A DNA stretch of 64,000 bases from Granulicella mallensis (GTDB lineage Bacteria > Acidobacteriota > Terriglobia > Terriglobales > Acidobacteriaceae), in the NCBI RefSeq assembly GCF_014203225.1, contig NZ_JACHIO010000004.1:62001-126000 (forward strand). Reading direction: 5' to 3'. The position numbers and the translations under genes were made by a program. Below are positions 45,454 through 54,731 of the stretch, piece after piece. A model generated the notes under the pieces. That model made no database searches. It saw only the letters and a program-made list of their open reading frames with translations, and was not told where the DNA came from. The first letter of the stretch is position 1. Each line of letters opens with the position of its first letter.

Positions 45454-46509
45454 TCAGGCCCGCGGACTCTTGTAGTTCAGCGAACATACGCATCGCTGAC
45501 AAATGGGGTCCTCTTCAACATTTAACGACGCGCGAAACTGCTGTGCTTCTTCGCTATTGATCACTTGCTCCAGGGTCTGATCCAAAGTGCTCCCGATACT
45601 CTTGTGAAAGAAACACGGTCGAACAGAACCGTCCACTTCCATAACAGCCGATACCCAGGGAGCATTGCATTGCGGAGAGACCGGAAGCATCTCCCCAAGC
45701 TGCTCTTTAAAGCGGCGAACAATGCGTCTCAACTTTCCCTGTGATTCGACAATATATTTCGACTGGATATCCTCGGCATTTTCCTGAATCAGCGATTCGA
45801 CTTCGCCTTCCAATGCCTCCACCTCCTGTCGAGTAAGTGCAATCTGGTTCTGCTTCTCCCCAGGCCATATGAGCTCACGGTTGAAAGCCTGGGAGGTCAC
45901 GTCCGCCGCCAGGAACGAGATGGAGTCCAACGACAGCCCCTTGGCCCCTGCCACGGTCTGCCGCAGCAGGAGATGGCTTGCTTTCTGCACCGTGCTGCGG
46001 CCGTGGATGGGCATCTCGGCCTTTATCCGTCTTACGGCCTGGATGCCTTCGCCGATCAGCCGATAAGCGCCTTTCACCCTTCTCACCTGGTCATGCACTT
46101 CTTCGGGCCCATCGATGGAGATGATGATCTCATCGACCCCTTCCGCTATCACTACTGCCTTCTTAGCAAGCAATAGTCCCGTCGTAAGCAGGGTGATACG
46201 CACACCGCAGTCTCTAAGAAAACTGCATAGACCTTCGAAGTTGCGATGGAGCAAGGCTTCTCCGCCAGTAAGAACAACCTCCTGGACACCGAGTTGCAGG
46301 ATCGATTCGCGATGGCGCGCGAAATCTGCCAGGTCAAGCTCTTTGCCATCTTTCCGCTGCCAGATATCGCACATCACGCACCGGCAATTGCAGTGCTCGT
46401 GAACATTCAACAGAAGAATGGGCAACCGGACAATTCTGCTTCCGGACAATTCTTTGCCGTTCGATCCGGGCACAGGAATGATATTTTCAATGGCTGTTTG
46501 AGTAGACAT
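45454..46509 (-). CDS. Radical SAM/SPASM domain protein
   Basis: About 351 residues. The radical-SAM cluster motif is in HEHCNCRCVMCDIW (CxxxCxxC), followed by TGGEALLHRNFEG (GGE motif). The C-terminal SPASM region supplies further Cys residues (SPQCNAPW, RPCFFH, PICQRCVCSLN) for auxiliary iron-sulfur clusters. SPASM enzymes modify peptides or small molecules, but no precursor peptide gene is visible. ATG 46509 has GGAGG seven bases upstream; the frame extends to 46572. Its start overlaps the amidohydrolase gene by 23 bases. Role unknown. Confidence 0.85.
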   Translation of the reverse strand: MSTQTAIENIIPVPGSNGKELSGSRIVRLPILLLNVHEHCNCRCVMCDIWQRKDGKELDLADFARHRESILQLGVQEVVLTGGEALLHRNFEGLCSFLRDCGVRITLLTTGLLLAKKAVVIAEGVDEIIISIDGPEEVHDQVRRVKGAYRLIGEGIQAVRRIKAEMPIHGRSTVQKASHLLLRQTVAGAKGLSLDSISFLAADVTSQAFNRELIWPGEKQNQIALTRQEVEALEGEVESLIQENAEDIQSKYIVESQGKLRRIVRRFKEQLGEMLPVSPQCNAPWVSAVMEVDGSVRPCFFHKSIGSTLDQTLEQVINSEEAQQFRASLNVEEDPICQRCVCSLNYKSPRA

Positions 46510-47770
46510 GCCCGGCCTCCATCCTTGCTGGAATACGAATCGATCTACCCCCCAGGCAGACCCCATCGACACCCAACACCTCTTCGGCCGCGCTCAACAG
46601 CTCTTTCACCGGCGCACGCAGCCATCGCATGGTCCCGTCAATCCACAAGGGCTCCATTCCCTTCTTTACGGGTAGAGGCAACCGTTCGTAGACCTTTTCC
46701 GAGGCAAGCTGGACGCAGCCCCCAAGCATGACGAACTCCACGTCATGCAGGGAAAGCATCTGCAGCCTATCGGCTGCGTCGCGATTCGTATCTCGAACAG
46801 CCATCAGGTCTCCTCTACCGGATACTCTTATCGTTCCCTCCGCCTCTCGCAGTCGCAGAATCGCAGCGGGAGTTTCTGTCACCATGCGATAGGCAGTATG
46901 GGACGAGAGATTGCAGCAGCGCATGGCAAAGCGGACTTCATCCAACAGGTCACCTTCTGCGGTCAGTGGCGAATCATTTCCCAAAGCAACGTTATCGATA
47001 TCCCCAAGGAAAGACAGATCTGGAAGCTTTCCAAAAAGAAAGTCATTGGAAGAAGGGCAGACGATGAGCGAGGCCCGGCGCTGCTGCATGAGCTCAACAC
47101 CGCTACGATCGATTGCCAGTCCATGCACCAGGACAGCCCTTTCGTCCAGAAGGCCGAGCCGATCGAGCTCCCAAAGCTCCTCCCGCGCCTTCTCATCGAC
47201 ACCCTCACAAGCATGCACAATAAAGGCGCAGCCTTCAGGTGTAGCCGCACGGGCCACGCGAAGGTCGCCGCCGAAAGCCAGAGAGTGTCCCCAACCATAT
47301 TGCTCGACGACTCTTACCGGAAAGTCCTCTCTCTGCAACTCAGGCCAGAGAGGGTTGTGATGGCTTACCGTTGTTACTCCGCAGAGAAGGTTGCGTATCC
47401 CTCCCCACCAAAGACGCACCTCTTTGGGAATAGACCGATGCTTTGCAATGACATCGGAAAACTCGCTAAGAATATCTGTTCCCCAATCGATATAACTCCG
47501 ATAGGGTGGTCTTGCCAGCCTGGGATAAAGAGCGAATTCCAGGTGGTCGTGCGCGTTAACAAGGCCAGGCATCACCAGGAAACCACTGAGGTCAATCTCG
47601 GCGCAGTCCGGCGACGCAATCGACAAGGAAGACAAATCGCTCAGGATACGAGTGACTCGTCCGTCAGCGACCTGTATGGAGGCGTAGGTAGTTTCCTGCG
47701 GCCCCAGCACGCAGCGTCCTCCATGAACGGCTACAGGTCTCGGTTGACTTCCGGCGAAGTGGTCCATCAT
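46487..47770 (-). CDS. Amidohydrolase-family metal-dependent hydrolase/deaminase
   Basis: About 427 residues starting at ATG 47770, which overlaps the methyltransferase stop (ATGA). The amidohydrolase barrel is marked by FLVMPGLVNAHDHLEF (HxH metal site), TTVSHHN, FIVHACEGVDE, VHGLAIDRSGV and ALGNDSPLTAEGDLLDE with the conserved Asp. It belongs to the cytosine deaminase/TrzN/SAH-deaminase branch, so hydrolysis or deamination of a cyclic nitrogen compound is likely. Substrate unknown. The frame upstream to 47887 lacks sense in the family. Confidence 0.83.
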   Translation of the reverse strand: MMDHFAGSQPRPVAVHGGRCVLGPQETTYASIQVADGRVTRILSDLSSLSIASPDCAEIDLSGFLVMPGLVNAHDHLEFALYPRLARPPYRSYIDWGTDILSEFSDVIAKHRSIPKEVRLWWGGIRNLLCGVTTVSHHNPLWPELQREDFPVRVVEQYGWGHSLAFGGDLRVARAATPEGCAFIVHACEGVDEKAREELWELDRLGLLDERAVLVHGLAIDRSGVELMQQRRASLIVCPSSNDFLFGKLPDLSFLGDIDNVALGNDSPLTAEGDLLDEVRFAMRCCNLSSHTAYRMVTETPAAILRLREAEGTIRVSGRGDLMAVRDTNRDAADRLQMLSLHDVEFVMLGGCVQLASEKVYERLPLPVKKGMEPLWIDGTMRWLRAPVKELLSAAEEVLGVDGVCLGGRSIRIPARMEAGHVYSNSH

Positions 47771-48732
47771 GCATTCTTCCGCGCTGCATAAATACGAAAC
47801 CGGGAAGGCTCGCGCCTCTGGCGTAACTTCGCTACAAGGGGACGCATCGCCCACTTGAAGCCGTAGTAAGGAGAATGGATCGTCCATTGAATGGACAGCT
47901 GCTCTTCGAGAAGCTGTAGTCGCTCGTCTGTAAGATACTCAAGGCTCTTGATAGAGTCCGAAGCGGTTCCATAACGCTGGGAAAAGGCAGCATGCCGTTC
48001 AGACACCATCTGCCTGCCACTCTCGTCACGGGAATACCAGGGTGTATCGCTGACAATGACCAGGCCACCCACTCTGACACACCGGAGTGTCTCGCGAAGA
48101 GTAGTCACATAGTCTTCGGCATAGTGGAAAGAGGCGTTGAATATAACGGCATCAAACTGTTCGTCCTGGAACGGCAAGTTTGTGGCTTCCGCCTGGAATC
48201 GCGGAAAGAGTTCAGGTAGATATTTTTGATAATGCGCAGCGGCTCCGAGACCATCGCGATCGTTCGCCAGCAAGTCGACCGCAACCGGGCGATACCCGGC
48301 AAGCGCCAGGCGATAGCTCATCCAACAATTTCCCGCACCGAGATCCAGAACCCTTCCGCCACTATCCTCGGGGATTCTCTGCAATATATGCTTCGTCAGA
48401 TAGTCATAGCTGCGTGCTCGGATATCCCATTGCTTGCTGTTGCTTCCGGTAGTGTCTTTGTAAGGGAGACCAAGATAGAAGTCTTCCTTTGTGCTGCCTC
48501 TGCCTTCCGCAGCTCTTATGCGCTCGTAGTCTTCCATGAAGCGTGCGTAATGCGCGACTCGTTCCGGCGGAAGGGCATGCACGATTCCGTGCTCGAGCTG
48601 CATTCGAAAGCCGCACGACACACAGTCCAGTCCACGCACGTCTATCCGGCAGCGAGGGCACTGCAGGTGCATGTCGAAGTGGAAGACAGGGTCAATGGTG
48701 TCAGTGGCAGCGTCTTTTTTTACTAGACTCAT
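47767..48732 (-). CDS. SAM-dependent methyltransferase with N-terminal zinc ribbon
   Basis: 321 residues. A four-Cys ribbon near the N-terminus (CPRCRIDVRGLDCVSCGF) precedes a class I methyltransferase: VLDLGAGNCWMSYRLALAG (SAM-binding motif I), VAVDLLAND, FDAVIFNASFHYAEDYV and LVIVSDTPW. Acceptor unknown. The gene lies 44 bases after the B12-binding radical SAM gene and is coupled by a 4-base overlap to the amidohydrolase gene. Confidence 0.87.
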   Translation of the reverse strand: MSLVKKDAATDTIDPVFHFDMHLQCPRCRIDVRGLDCVSCGFRMQLEHGIVHALPPERVAHYARFMEDYERIRAAEGRGSTKEDFYLGLPYKDTTGSNSKQWDIRARSYDYLTKHILQRIPEDSGGRVLDLGAGNCWMSYRLALAGYRPVAVDLLANDRDGLGAAAHYQKYLPELFPRFQAEATNLPFQDEQFDAVIFNASFHYAEDYVTTLRETLRCVRVGGLVIVSDTPWYSRDESGRQMVSERHAAFSQRYGTASDSIKSLEYLTDERLQLLEEQLSIQWTIHSPYYGFKWAMRPLVAKLRQRREPSRFRIYAARKNA

Positions 48733-48776
48733 GACTACACCTTCTCCAGATGCAGCGACAGACAGGGGGTCTGCAT

Positions 48777-50270
48777 CTATGCTCCCCTGAGCTGCACTAA
48801 TTGCTCGACAGGTGCTGCAGCAGAGGAAACAAAATCGGAGATACCCTCCGGAGACAAGGCCTCCGCATCGCGGCTCACGGGTTCCAGTTCATCGACCCTG
48901 CGCCACAGCGCATCAATGTGAGCCTCTGTCTCGTTCGACACCTCTGACTCACGCCAGGAAGCCACCTCCGCATGCAGGGCATCACGCACAACACGATAAA
49001 AATCGGTGGTATAGGCGGCCCTGAACATGATGCAGAGATCATCGCTATCGGTCCAGTTACGCTTCTGCCCGAGTTGCGTCCTCACACGCTCATAGAACAC
49101 AGTTCCCGGCAGCGGATACGAAAAGGAGACTCCAATATCATCAGGGCGCGTCTCGCGAACAAAGTCAATCGTCTCCTGTAACTCCGTCCAGGTCTCTCCG
49201 GGATAACCAAGCTGCAGGAAGAAACAGGCGCGAATGCCTGCCTCTTTCAGGCGGCGGCGGGCCACAATGACGGCAGGCAGGCTCAGACCTTTATCCATCG
49301 CGTTGAGCACGGTTTGCGATCCTGATTCGACTCCCATCCATACTTCAGCGCAGCCTGCGGCCTTCAGTGCCTGGACCGTCTGCTCGCTCATCAGATCCGC
49401 ACGAGATTGAACTTTAAACGGAACAGCCGCATCTCTTTTCGTAACTTCTTCGGCGAATTCCTGCATCCAGTGTTGATTCAGAGCAAAGACATCATCGCCG
49501 AACCAGATATGCTGAACGCCGGCTTCCCTCTTCAGTTGCTTCATCTCTTCGGCAACAGTGGCAGCAGGGCGTAGATGGAACTTATTGCCCGAGATCGGCT
49601 TCGCGCACCAATTGCAGCGGTAAGGGCATCCGCGGCTGGAAACCATGTTCGTCGAAAAGTACCCATGTGCCTTCGTCCATGCAGCGCGATAGGGCTCCAG
49701 GTCGATCAGATCGCGCGAAGGAAGGGAGAGCTCCGACCATGAGGGGTTCTTGGCCAGCCGCTGCGGATTTTGAACGAGAGAACCTGATGGATCGAGGCTC
49801 GCCATCCCTTCGATCTCCGGGATGGCTTCCATCTTCAGGATGGAAGTGCAGAGGTGCACCAGCGTCTTCTCTGCTTCTCCGCAGAGCACATAGTCGAAGC
49901 CGTTTTCCAGAAAGAGTGCCGGATTATCTGTCGAATCGGAGCCGTGCATAATGACGACAGCACCAGCTGCACGCGCTGCTTTCGCAATCTCCCACGCCAC
50001 TTCCCTCATGCGCGTGAGACACATCTTCGAGAGAAAATTGAAGTCGTCTTCATAGACGGCCACGATCTTAGGCTGATGCTGCTCCAGCATGGCAGCGAAC
50101 GTTGAGGATGGCTCTTCGAGCATCGAGTCAAACACCGCGACGGAGATATCACTTTCCCGCAGCGCCGTCGCCGCATAGAGCGTGCCGATCGGAGTATAGG
50201 GCTGCATCTTGCGCAGTTGCTTCGCGTCGTAGGGAAGATGATACGAATGCGTCAGTAAGACTTGTGCCAA
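48777..50270 (-). CDS. B12-binding domain radical SAM protein
   Basis: 497 residues. The N-terminal 150 form a cobalamin-binding Rossmann domain (VLLTHSYHLPYDAKQLRKMQ; SDISVAVFDSMLEE; HGSDSTDNPALFLENGFDYV), and the radical SAM cluster motif is in SSRGCPYRCNWCAKP (CxxxCxxC), followed by HIWFGDDVFALN. Such enzymes methylate unactivated carbons or make ring rearrangements. A TTG start at 50270 with GAGGTGA upstream is used. It leads a five-gene minus-strand operon (two radical SAM enzymes, methyltransferase, amidohydrolase, GT87) that I cannot assign to a known pathway. Confidence 0.85.
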   Translation of the reverse strand: MAQVLLTHSYHLPYDAKQLRKMQPYTPIGTLYAATALRESDISVAVFDSMLEEPSSTFAAMLEQHQPKIVAVYEDDFNFLSKMCLTRMREVAWEIAKAARAAGAVVIMHGSDSTDNPALFLENGFDYVLCGEAEKTLVHLCTSILKMEAIPEIEGMASLDPSGSLVQNPQRLAKNPSWSELSLPSRDLIDLEPYRAAWTKAHGYFSTNMVSSRGCPYRCNWCAKPISGNKFHLRPAATVAEEMKQLKREAGVQHIWFGDDVFALNQHWMQEFAEEVTKRDAAVPFKVQSRADLMSEQTVQALKAAGCAEVWMGVESGSQTVLNAMDKGLSLPAVIVARRRLKEAGIRACFFLQLGYPGETWTELQETIDFVRETRPDDIGVSFSYPLPGTVFYERVRTQLGQKRNWTDSDDLCIMFRAAYTTDFYRVVRDALHAEVASWRESEVSNETEAHIDALWRRVDELEPVSRDAEALSPEGISDFVSSAAAPVEQLVQLRGA

Positions 50271-50722
50271 AGTTCACCTCGAAATTTTGTGCGCTGGCGG
50301 GTTCGGCACGCGGCCTCTGCAGCATGTATGCCAGACGATTGGAGCAACTGGCATACTTCGTTTTATATACCGTAGAGTAGCTGCATCCTCTTCAGCCAGT
50401 TGTCATGAATTTGTCAGCTCAATGTCATCGCTTTGCCATGTAAAAGCCAGGGTGGCGCTCCCTGCCTGGCCAGTTTATTCCTCACGGCACATTCGCATGG
50501 CGGAATTGATAAAGAACAGGGTCGCCCAGCATCGCCGGTGGACGTGCAAGACCACGGTCAAGGATCTCCATGGCTGCGATGCTCCGAGATCCATGGTTCG
50601 GCATCGCTGGGCGGCACTTCCACCCCGCTACCGAGCCTCTTCTCCGGCCCAAACCAGGGAGCAAAAGCGCGCCTCATTGCCGCACAGCCAAGCTGCGGGC
50701 GTCCGCGCAATACCTCCACCAC
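50271..50722. other. Intergenic stretch with imperfect palindromes, no gene seen
   Basis: It lies between two minus-strand genes and contains the promoter of the radical SAM operon. Imperfect inverted strings such as CGCCCAGC near 50522 and GCTGGGCG near 50607 suggest a degraded palindromic repeat. Translated frames are Arg/Pro-rich and show no domain. Confidence 0.4.
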
Positions 50723-50777
50723 GCACATAACCAGGAATGGCGTGACCCTATGGGTCACGCCATTCCTGGTTATGTGC
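50723..50777. terminator. Perfect 26-bp-arm hairpin after the second TonB receptor gene
   Basis: The arms 50723-50748 and 50752-50777 are exact reverse complements with a 3-base loop (TAT); each contains AATGGCGTGACCC or its complement. It begins nine bases after the stop of the TonB receptor gene at 50786. No U-run follows, but a stem this long would act as a transcript end or stabiliser; it may also be a REP-like element. Confidence 0.75.
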
Positions 50778-50785
50778 CAAACGAT

Positions 50786-53700
50786 TTAGAAATCGATACG
50801 CATGGAGACCTGGCCCGAACGCGCGCCACCCGAATCCTGTTGAATCGTGCCGGTGACCAGACCAAAGCTCGGAGAGCTGATATCCATATTCGGATCTCCA
50901 AGATTGGCATGGTTGAGAATGTCGGTAAAGGTGCCTTCCGCTCTCAGCTTGACCCGATCGGTAATCGAAAACACCTTGCTGAGCCCGGTAGAGAGATTGA
51001 CTGTTCCCGGGCCGACAATAGAACCAACGCCTGCATTACCGAAACGGCCGATTGGATTGGGGAAAGGTCCTGAGCCACTGCCGGTCGTGCAAGGCGTGCC
51101 GGGCGTCCATCCCGTATATCCGGGGCAGGTAAACGCTGCAGGATTGACCCACTGTGTGCGGCTTTGATGCGCTGGCTTCCAGCTCACTCCCGCTACCCGG
51201 TCTGGGTATTGGTCACGATGACCACCGTCGAAACCGGTGATCGTGCCATCTAGACCAGAACCCGTACCGGAGGCGTCACCCTGTCCGTCCGGATAGTAGG
51301 GCGACTCGAAGGGTCCCGTCTGCCAGAGGAAGATATTCGAGAGTCTCCATCCGCCCACAACCGCATCGGCAAGCCGGGACATATGCGTTCCAAACTCACG
51401 TCCACGTCCAAAGGGAAGGTCATACACCATCGACGTATTCCAGCGGTTGCGGCGTGTGCCGTAGACGTTTCCAAAGTCGGCATGGCGATCGAGGATCGAG
51501 GTGGCGCGTGAGCCTCCGCTTTCACTCGCATAGCCAACGTTGGCAGGCCCCTGGTTGTCGGCAAGCGCCCTGGAATAAGTCCAGGAGGAATCAAACTCCA
51601 GCCCATTGCGGAGACGATGATTGAACTCCGCCTGAAGCGAATGAAGACTTTCGTTGGCTCCGGTGGCGCGAGTATTGATGCGTCCCCAGTTCGGGAACAG
51701 GCGTGCGCTGAATGGCTGGACCGTTGCGGGTGTGGTGCTGGAGAACGGAAGAGTATTTTCATCCGGCGCCCAGACCAGTTGGTGCGTCTCCGAACCGATA
51801 TACGACAGGTGTCCCGCATAGCCGGAACCAAAGTCGTGATCGATGCTCAACGACCACTGCTCGGTATAAGGATCTTTCCAGTTCGTGCTGTTCGCCGTTC
51901 CGAAGTAGCTCGTTCCGTAGCAGGTTGAGCAGCCACCGCCATTGCCTGCGCCAGAAAAGATCTCTGGCCATTGGAAGCCAATAGCATGCGTTGTGGCGTT
52001 ATAGGTGTTGGTATAGTTCGACGTCTGCGCCTGCAGGGTTCCCGTCAGAGAGTAGAAGTTCGATCCGAGCAACGTGACGTTGTACAGACCGAAACCACCG
52101 CGAATCGATGTCTTTTCATCGTTGAACGGGCGATAGGCAAAACCGAAACGTGGCATGAAGCGCAGATGCGGATAATGCTTCAGGCCTGCCGGAAAGCCGG
52201 CCTGGGTATTGGTCTCCACTGGCATACAGGGAGCGCCGTTGATGGTCGCCGAGTTGGTGTTGTTTACGCCATCCGGATCGCAGGCATTGGCGCTGGCCAG
52301 GAAGCTCCGTGCCAACAGGCTGGACTTCCCATCGGGATAGATGGCACGACCGGATAAAGGAACACTGGGATCGAAGTTTCCAATATCTCCGCCCGGATCG
52401 AAGTAGCCGGGCTGCAATTCATACCGTATGCCGTAGCTCAGCGTCAGCTTGTCGCTGGCCTTCCATTGGTCCAGGGCAAAGAACTGATAGTGGGTCGATT
52501 TTCCGTCGTTGTCCTGCTGCACTACGTCGTAGAAGGTCTGATAGGGCAGACCTGTCAGGAAGTCGGCGAAGTCCACACCTGTGAACAAACCGGCGCTGCC
52601 GCTGGTATTGAACTGGAAGGTTCCGTAGTTATCGGAGCCATTGAAACCAAGGGGCGTAATAGCCTCCACCGTCTGGATGCTTCCGCCAAACTTGAACTCA
52701 TGATGGCCCTTCGACCAGGTCAGGGTATCCGAGTAGTCGTAGGTATTGGACTTCGTGAGTGAGCTCAAACGATCGGCATTCAGATGGCTGAGGTGATTGA
52801 AGTCGAGCTCAGGAATGCCGTTGTAGAAGAGGTTTTGCAGACCACTAAGCCCCAGGCCCTGTGTAAAGCTCTTACCGTCAAAGCTGTCGGTCTTTCCGCT
52901 GGTGTTGAGGGTATAGCCAAACCCGGTCTCATTGATGAGATTCGGCTTGATGGTCCAATTGGCACTGATCTTCAGAACACGATTTGAGTTCGTGTTCTGC
53001 GCCGATGGAACCGCCAGAGGCTCAGGGCTGTTGATGGGATAATCCTTCCAGGTGTACCTGCCCCAGAGAAGAAACTTTTGGTTTGCACCAAAATACTGAT
53101 CGCCACGAATATCGAATTGGTCGGAACGCCCGCTGGAATCTTTATTGACGTTGTAGTTAGCGATTCCATTGTCGGTATAGGACGTTGGATCACCAACATT
53201 TGGATCGGGATAGAACGAAAGCAGTTGTTGCGCAGCCGCATTGACCGAAGGCAGCTTGGTTCCATAGCTGGCGCCGGTAAAGGGATTGGTGAGTCCCGCC
53301 AAGGGAACATACGTCTTTCCATCCGGCCCCAGGACCATGTACTTCGAAAAGTCACCCTGCTTCATCAGGGTGCTGGGAACGGTGTACGATTCCTGCGTCT
53401 GAGAGGGATGTCTCCATCCTTCATAAACACCAAAGATAAAGGTCTTGTTGTGCCCGTCGTAGACATGAGGAATAACGACCGGACCTCCGAAGCTGGCACC
53501 ATAGGTATTGCCAATCAGCTTCGGTTTGGTCGTTGTGATCGGATCGGTATAAGGAATCGCATCGAAGGCGGCATTCTGGTGGTACCAGAACACGGAACCG
53601 TGGATCTTGTTGGTCCCGGCCTTGGTCGTCGCAATAATCTCGCCCGGGTCGCCAAACTCAGCGCTGTTCATCGCGCCGTCTGCGCGCAACTCAGAGATCG

Positions 53701-54379
53701 ATTCGGAAGAGGGAAAGGCATCGGCAAGAGGACCGTTGCCGGTCGCGCCCTTGATGGTAATGCCATCGACGGAGACTTCCGTCTCAAACGGCAACCCACC
53801 CTGCAGGGCGAACTGGCCGTGGTCAGCCTGCACACCAGGAAGTGTGCCCACAATGCTCAACGCGCTGGTGCCGTTGGCGCTGGCCCGCGTGTTGACGGGC
53901 AGGTTGGCAACATCCTCCGCGTTGTAGACCGCATTGATCGTCGGAGTGTCCGTATCGATCGTGCTGACCGTATCGCCCGAGACCTGGACCTCCTGCTGAA
54001 TGCTTCCCACCACCATCGAGGCATTCACACGGAGCTGTTGACGGACAGCGAGCGTGATGTCGGTTGCCGCCCACTTCTCGAACCCGTTAAACGAGACCTC
54101 AAGCGTGTAGTGTCCGGCCTTCGTATCGAGGAACGAATAATCGCCGGAGGTGTTGGACTGCGTCGTGCGGACCGTACCCTCATCAAGGCTCTTCAGGTTG
54201 ACCGTCGCGCCGGGGACAAGGGCGCCGCTCGTATCTTTGACCGTTCCAAGGATCACGCCCTGAACCGACTGCGCCTGCAGATTGCCGGACAGCAAAAACA
54301 GAACCAGGAACAAAAGAAAGAGGGGCACGCGGACAGTGGCAGTCCCGCGTTGGCGGATGGAGATGTCTGGATGCTTCAT
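50786..54379 (-). CDS. TonB-dependent receptor, Oar-like, second copy
   Basis: 1,197 residues. The N-terminal signal (RVPLFLLFLVLFLLSGNLQA) is followed by a carboxypeptidase-regulatory-like domain (GVILGTVKDTSGALVPGATV), a plug (DVANLPVNTRASAN; FETEVSVDGITI) and a long barrel ending MRIDF. The overall plan is that of the receptor at 32668-36171, with recognisable shared strings (KTFIFGVYEG; FDQSN-like regions), but the barrel loops differ greatly. Promoter-like boxes matching those before the phospholipase C gene lie about 145 bases upstream (54525-54563). It may import a product of that phospholipase or a linked nutrient; that is inference. Confidence 0.9.
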   Translation of the reverse strand: MKHPDISIRQRGTATVRVPLFLLFLVLFLLSGNLQAQSVQGVILGTVKDTSGALVPGATVNLKSLDEGTVRTTQSNTSGDYSFLDTKAGHYTLEVSFNGFEKWAATDITLAVRQQLRVNASMVVGSIQQEVQVSGDTVSTIDTDTPTINAVYNAEDVANLPVNTRASANGTSALSIVGTLPGVQADHGQFALQGGLPFETEVSVDGITIKGATGNGPLADAFPSSESISELRADGAMNSAEFGDPGEIIATTKAGTNKIHGSVFWYHQNAAFDAIPYTDPITTTKPKLIGNTYGASFGGPVVIPHVYDGHNKTFIFGVYEGWRHPSQTQESYTVPSTLMKQGDFSKYMVLGPDGKTYVPLAGLTNPFTGASYGTKLPSVNAAAQQLLSFYPDPNVGDPTSYTDNGIANYNVNKDSSGRSDQFDIRGDQYFGANQKFLLWGRYTWKDYPINSPEPLAVPSAQNTNSNRVLKISANWTIKPNLINETGFGYTLNTSGKTDSFDGKSFTQGLGLSGLQNLFYNGIPELDFNHLSHLNADRLSSLTKSNTYDYSDTLTWSKGHHEFKFGGSIQTVEAITPLGFNGSDNYGTFQFNTSGSAGLFTGVDFADFLTGLPYQTFYDVVQQDNDGKSTHYQFFALDQWKASDKLTLSYGIRYELQPGYFDPGGDIGNFDPSVPLSGRAIYPDGKSSLLARSFLASANACDPDGVNNTNSATINGAPCMPVETNTQAGFPAGLKHYPHLRFMPRFGFAYRPFNDEKTSIRGGFGLYNVTLLGSNFYSLTGTLQAQTSNYTNTYNATTHAIGFQWPEIFSGAGNGGGCSTCYGTSYFGTANSTNWKDPYTEQWSLSIDHDFGSGYAGHLSYIGSETHQLVWAPDENTLPFSSTTPATVQPFSARLFPNWGRINTRATGANESLHSLQAEFNHRLRNGLEFDSSWTYSRALADNQGPANVGYASESGGSRATSILDRHADFGNVYGTRRNRWNTSMVYDLPFGRGREFGTHMSRLADAVVGGWRLSNIFLWQTGPFESPYYPDGQGDASGTGSGLDGTITGFDGGHRDQYPDRVAGVSWKPAHQSRTQWVNPAAFTCPGYTGWTPGTPCTTGSGSGPFPNPIGRFGNAGVGSIVGPGTVNLSTGLSKVFSITDRVKLRAEGTFTDILNHANLGDPNMDISSPSFGLVTGTIQQDSGGARSGQVSMRIDF

Positions 54380-54524
54380 AACGTCTCGGGCTCCTGAATG
54401 CAGCGAATGGCCGCAAAAATTAGTTGAAGGGCGTACCGTGCTCTCCTCGGAGGTCGTGAGCAGAGTGGACTCTGGACGAGGTAGAGTGAACGGCCTTTTT
54501 GAATGGGTGAAACAGCCACGACCT

Positions 54525-54563
54525 TAGCGGTATTTACCAGGCACCGGTAGGTTCTTAACGGTT
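54525..54563 (-). promoter_or_regulatory. ECF-like promoter element shared with the phospholipase C gene
   Basis: On the minus strand: AACCGTTAAGAACCT, a 17-base spacer, then ACCGCTA. The same two boxes with the same spacing precede the phospholipase C gene at 57782-57820. The GAACC-N17-CGCTA form resembles ECF sigma factor promoters. The boxes stand about 145 bases before the TonB receptor start, within the 352-base gap to the divergent regulator gene, where nothing else was recognised. Confidence 0.5.
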
Positions 54564-54731
54564 TAGCGACTTCGCTGACCGCTGAATCTAAAAGGCTTAC
54601 GGAACCCGTGTTTGCAGAGATGTAATGAAACGTTCATGGCCGGCCAATAGCGCTGGTTTTAGATTTGGTTCTGAAATCAGAGAGGTTCTTATTCAAACAG
54701 CATTAACAAACCGAGGTTACGATCCATATCA

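Noticed and set aside
45454..50270. RiPP cluster with radical SAM maturases
   Set aside because: No short precursor ORF with a leader-like sequence lies in the small gaps of the operon or directly upstream, and no peptidase or RRE domain was recognised.
53078..54397. 439-codon plus-strand frame antisense to the TonB receptor
   Set aside because: Low-complexity Arg/Gly/Ile sequence opposite a clear receptor gene; an antisense shadow.
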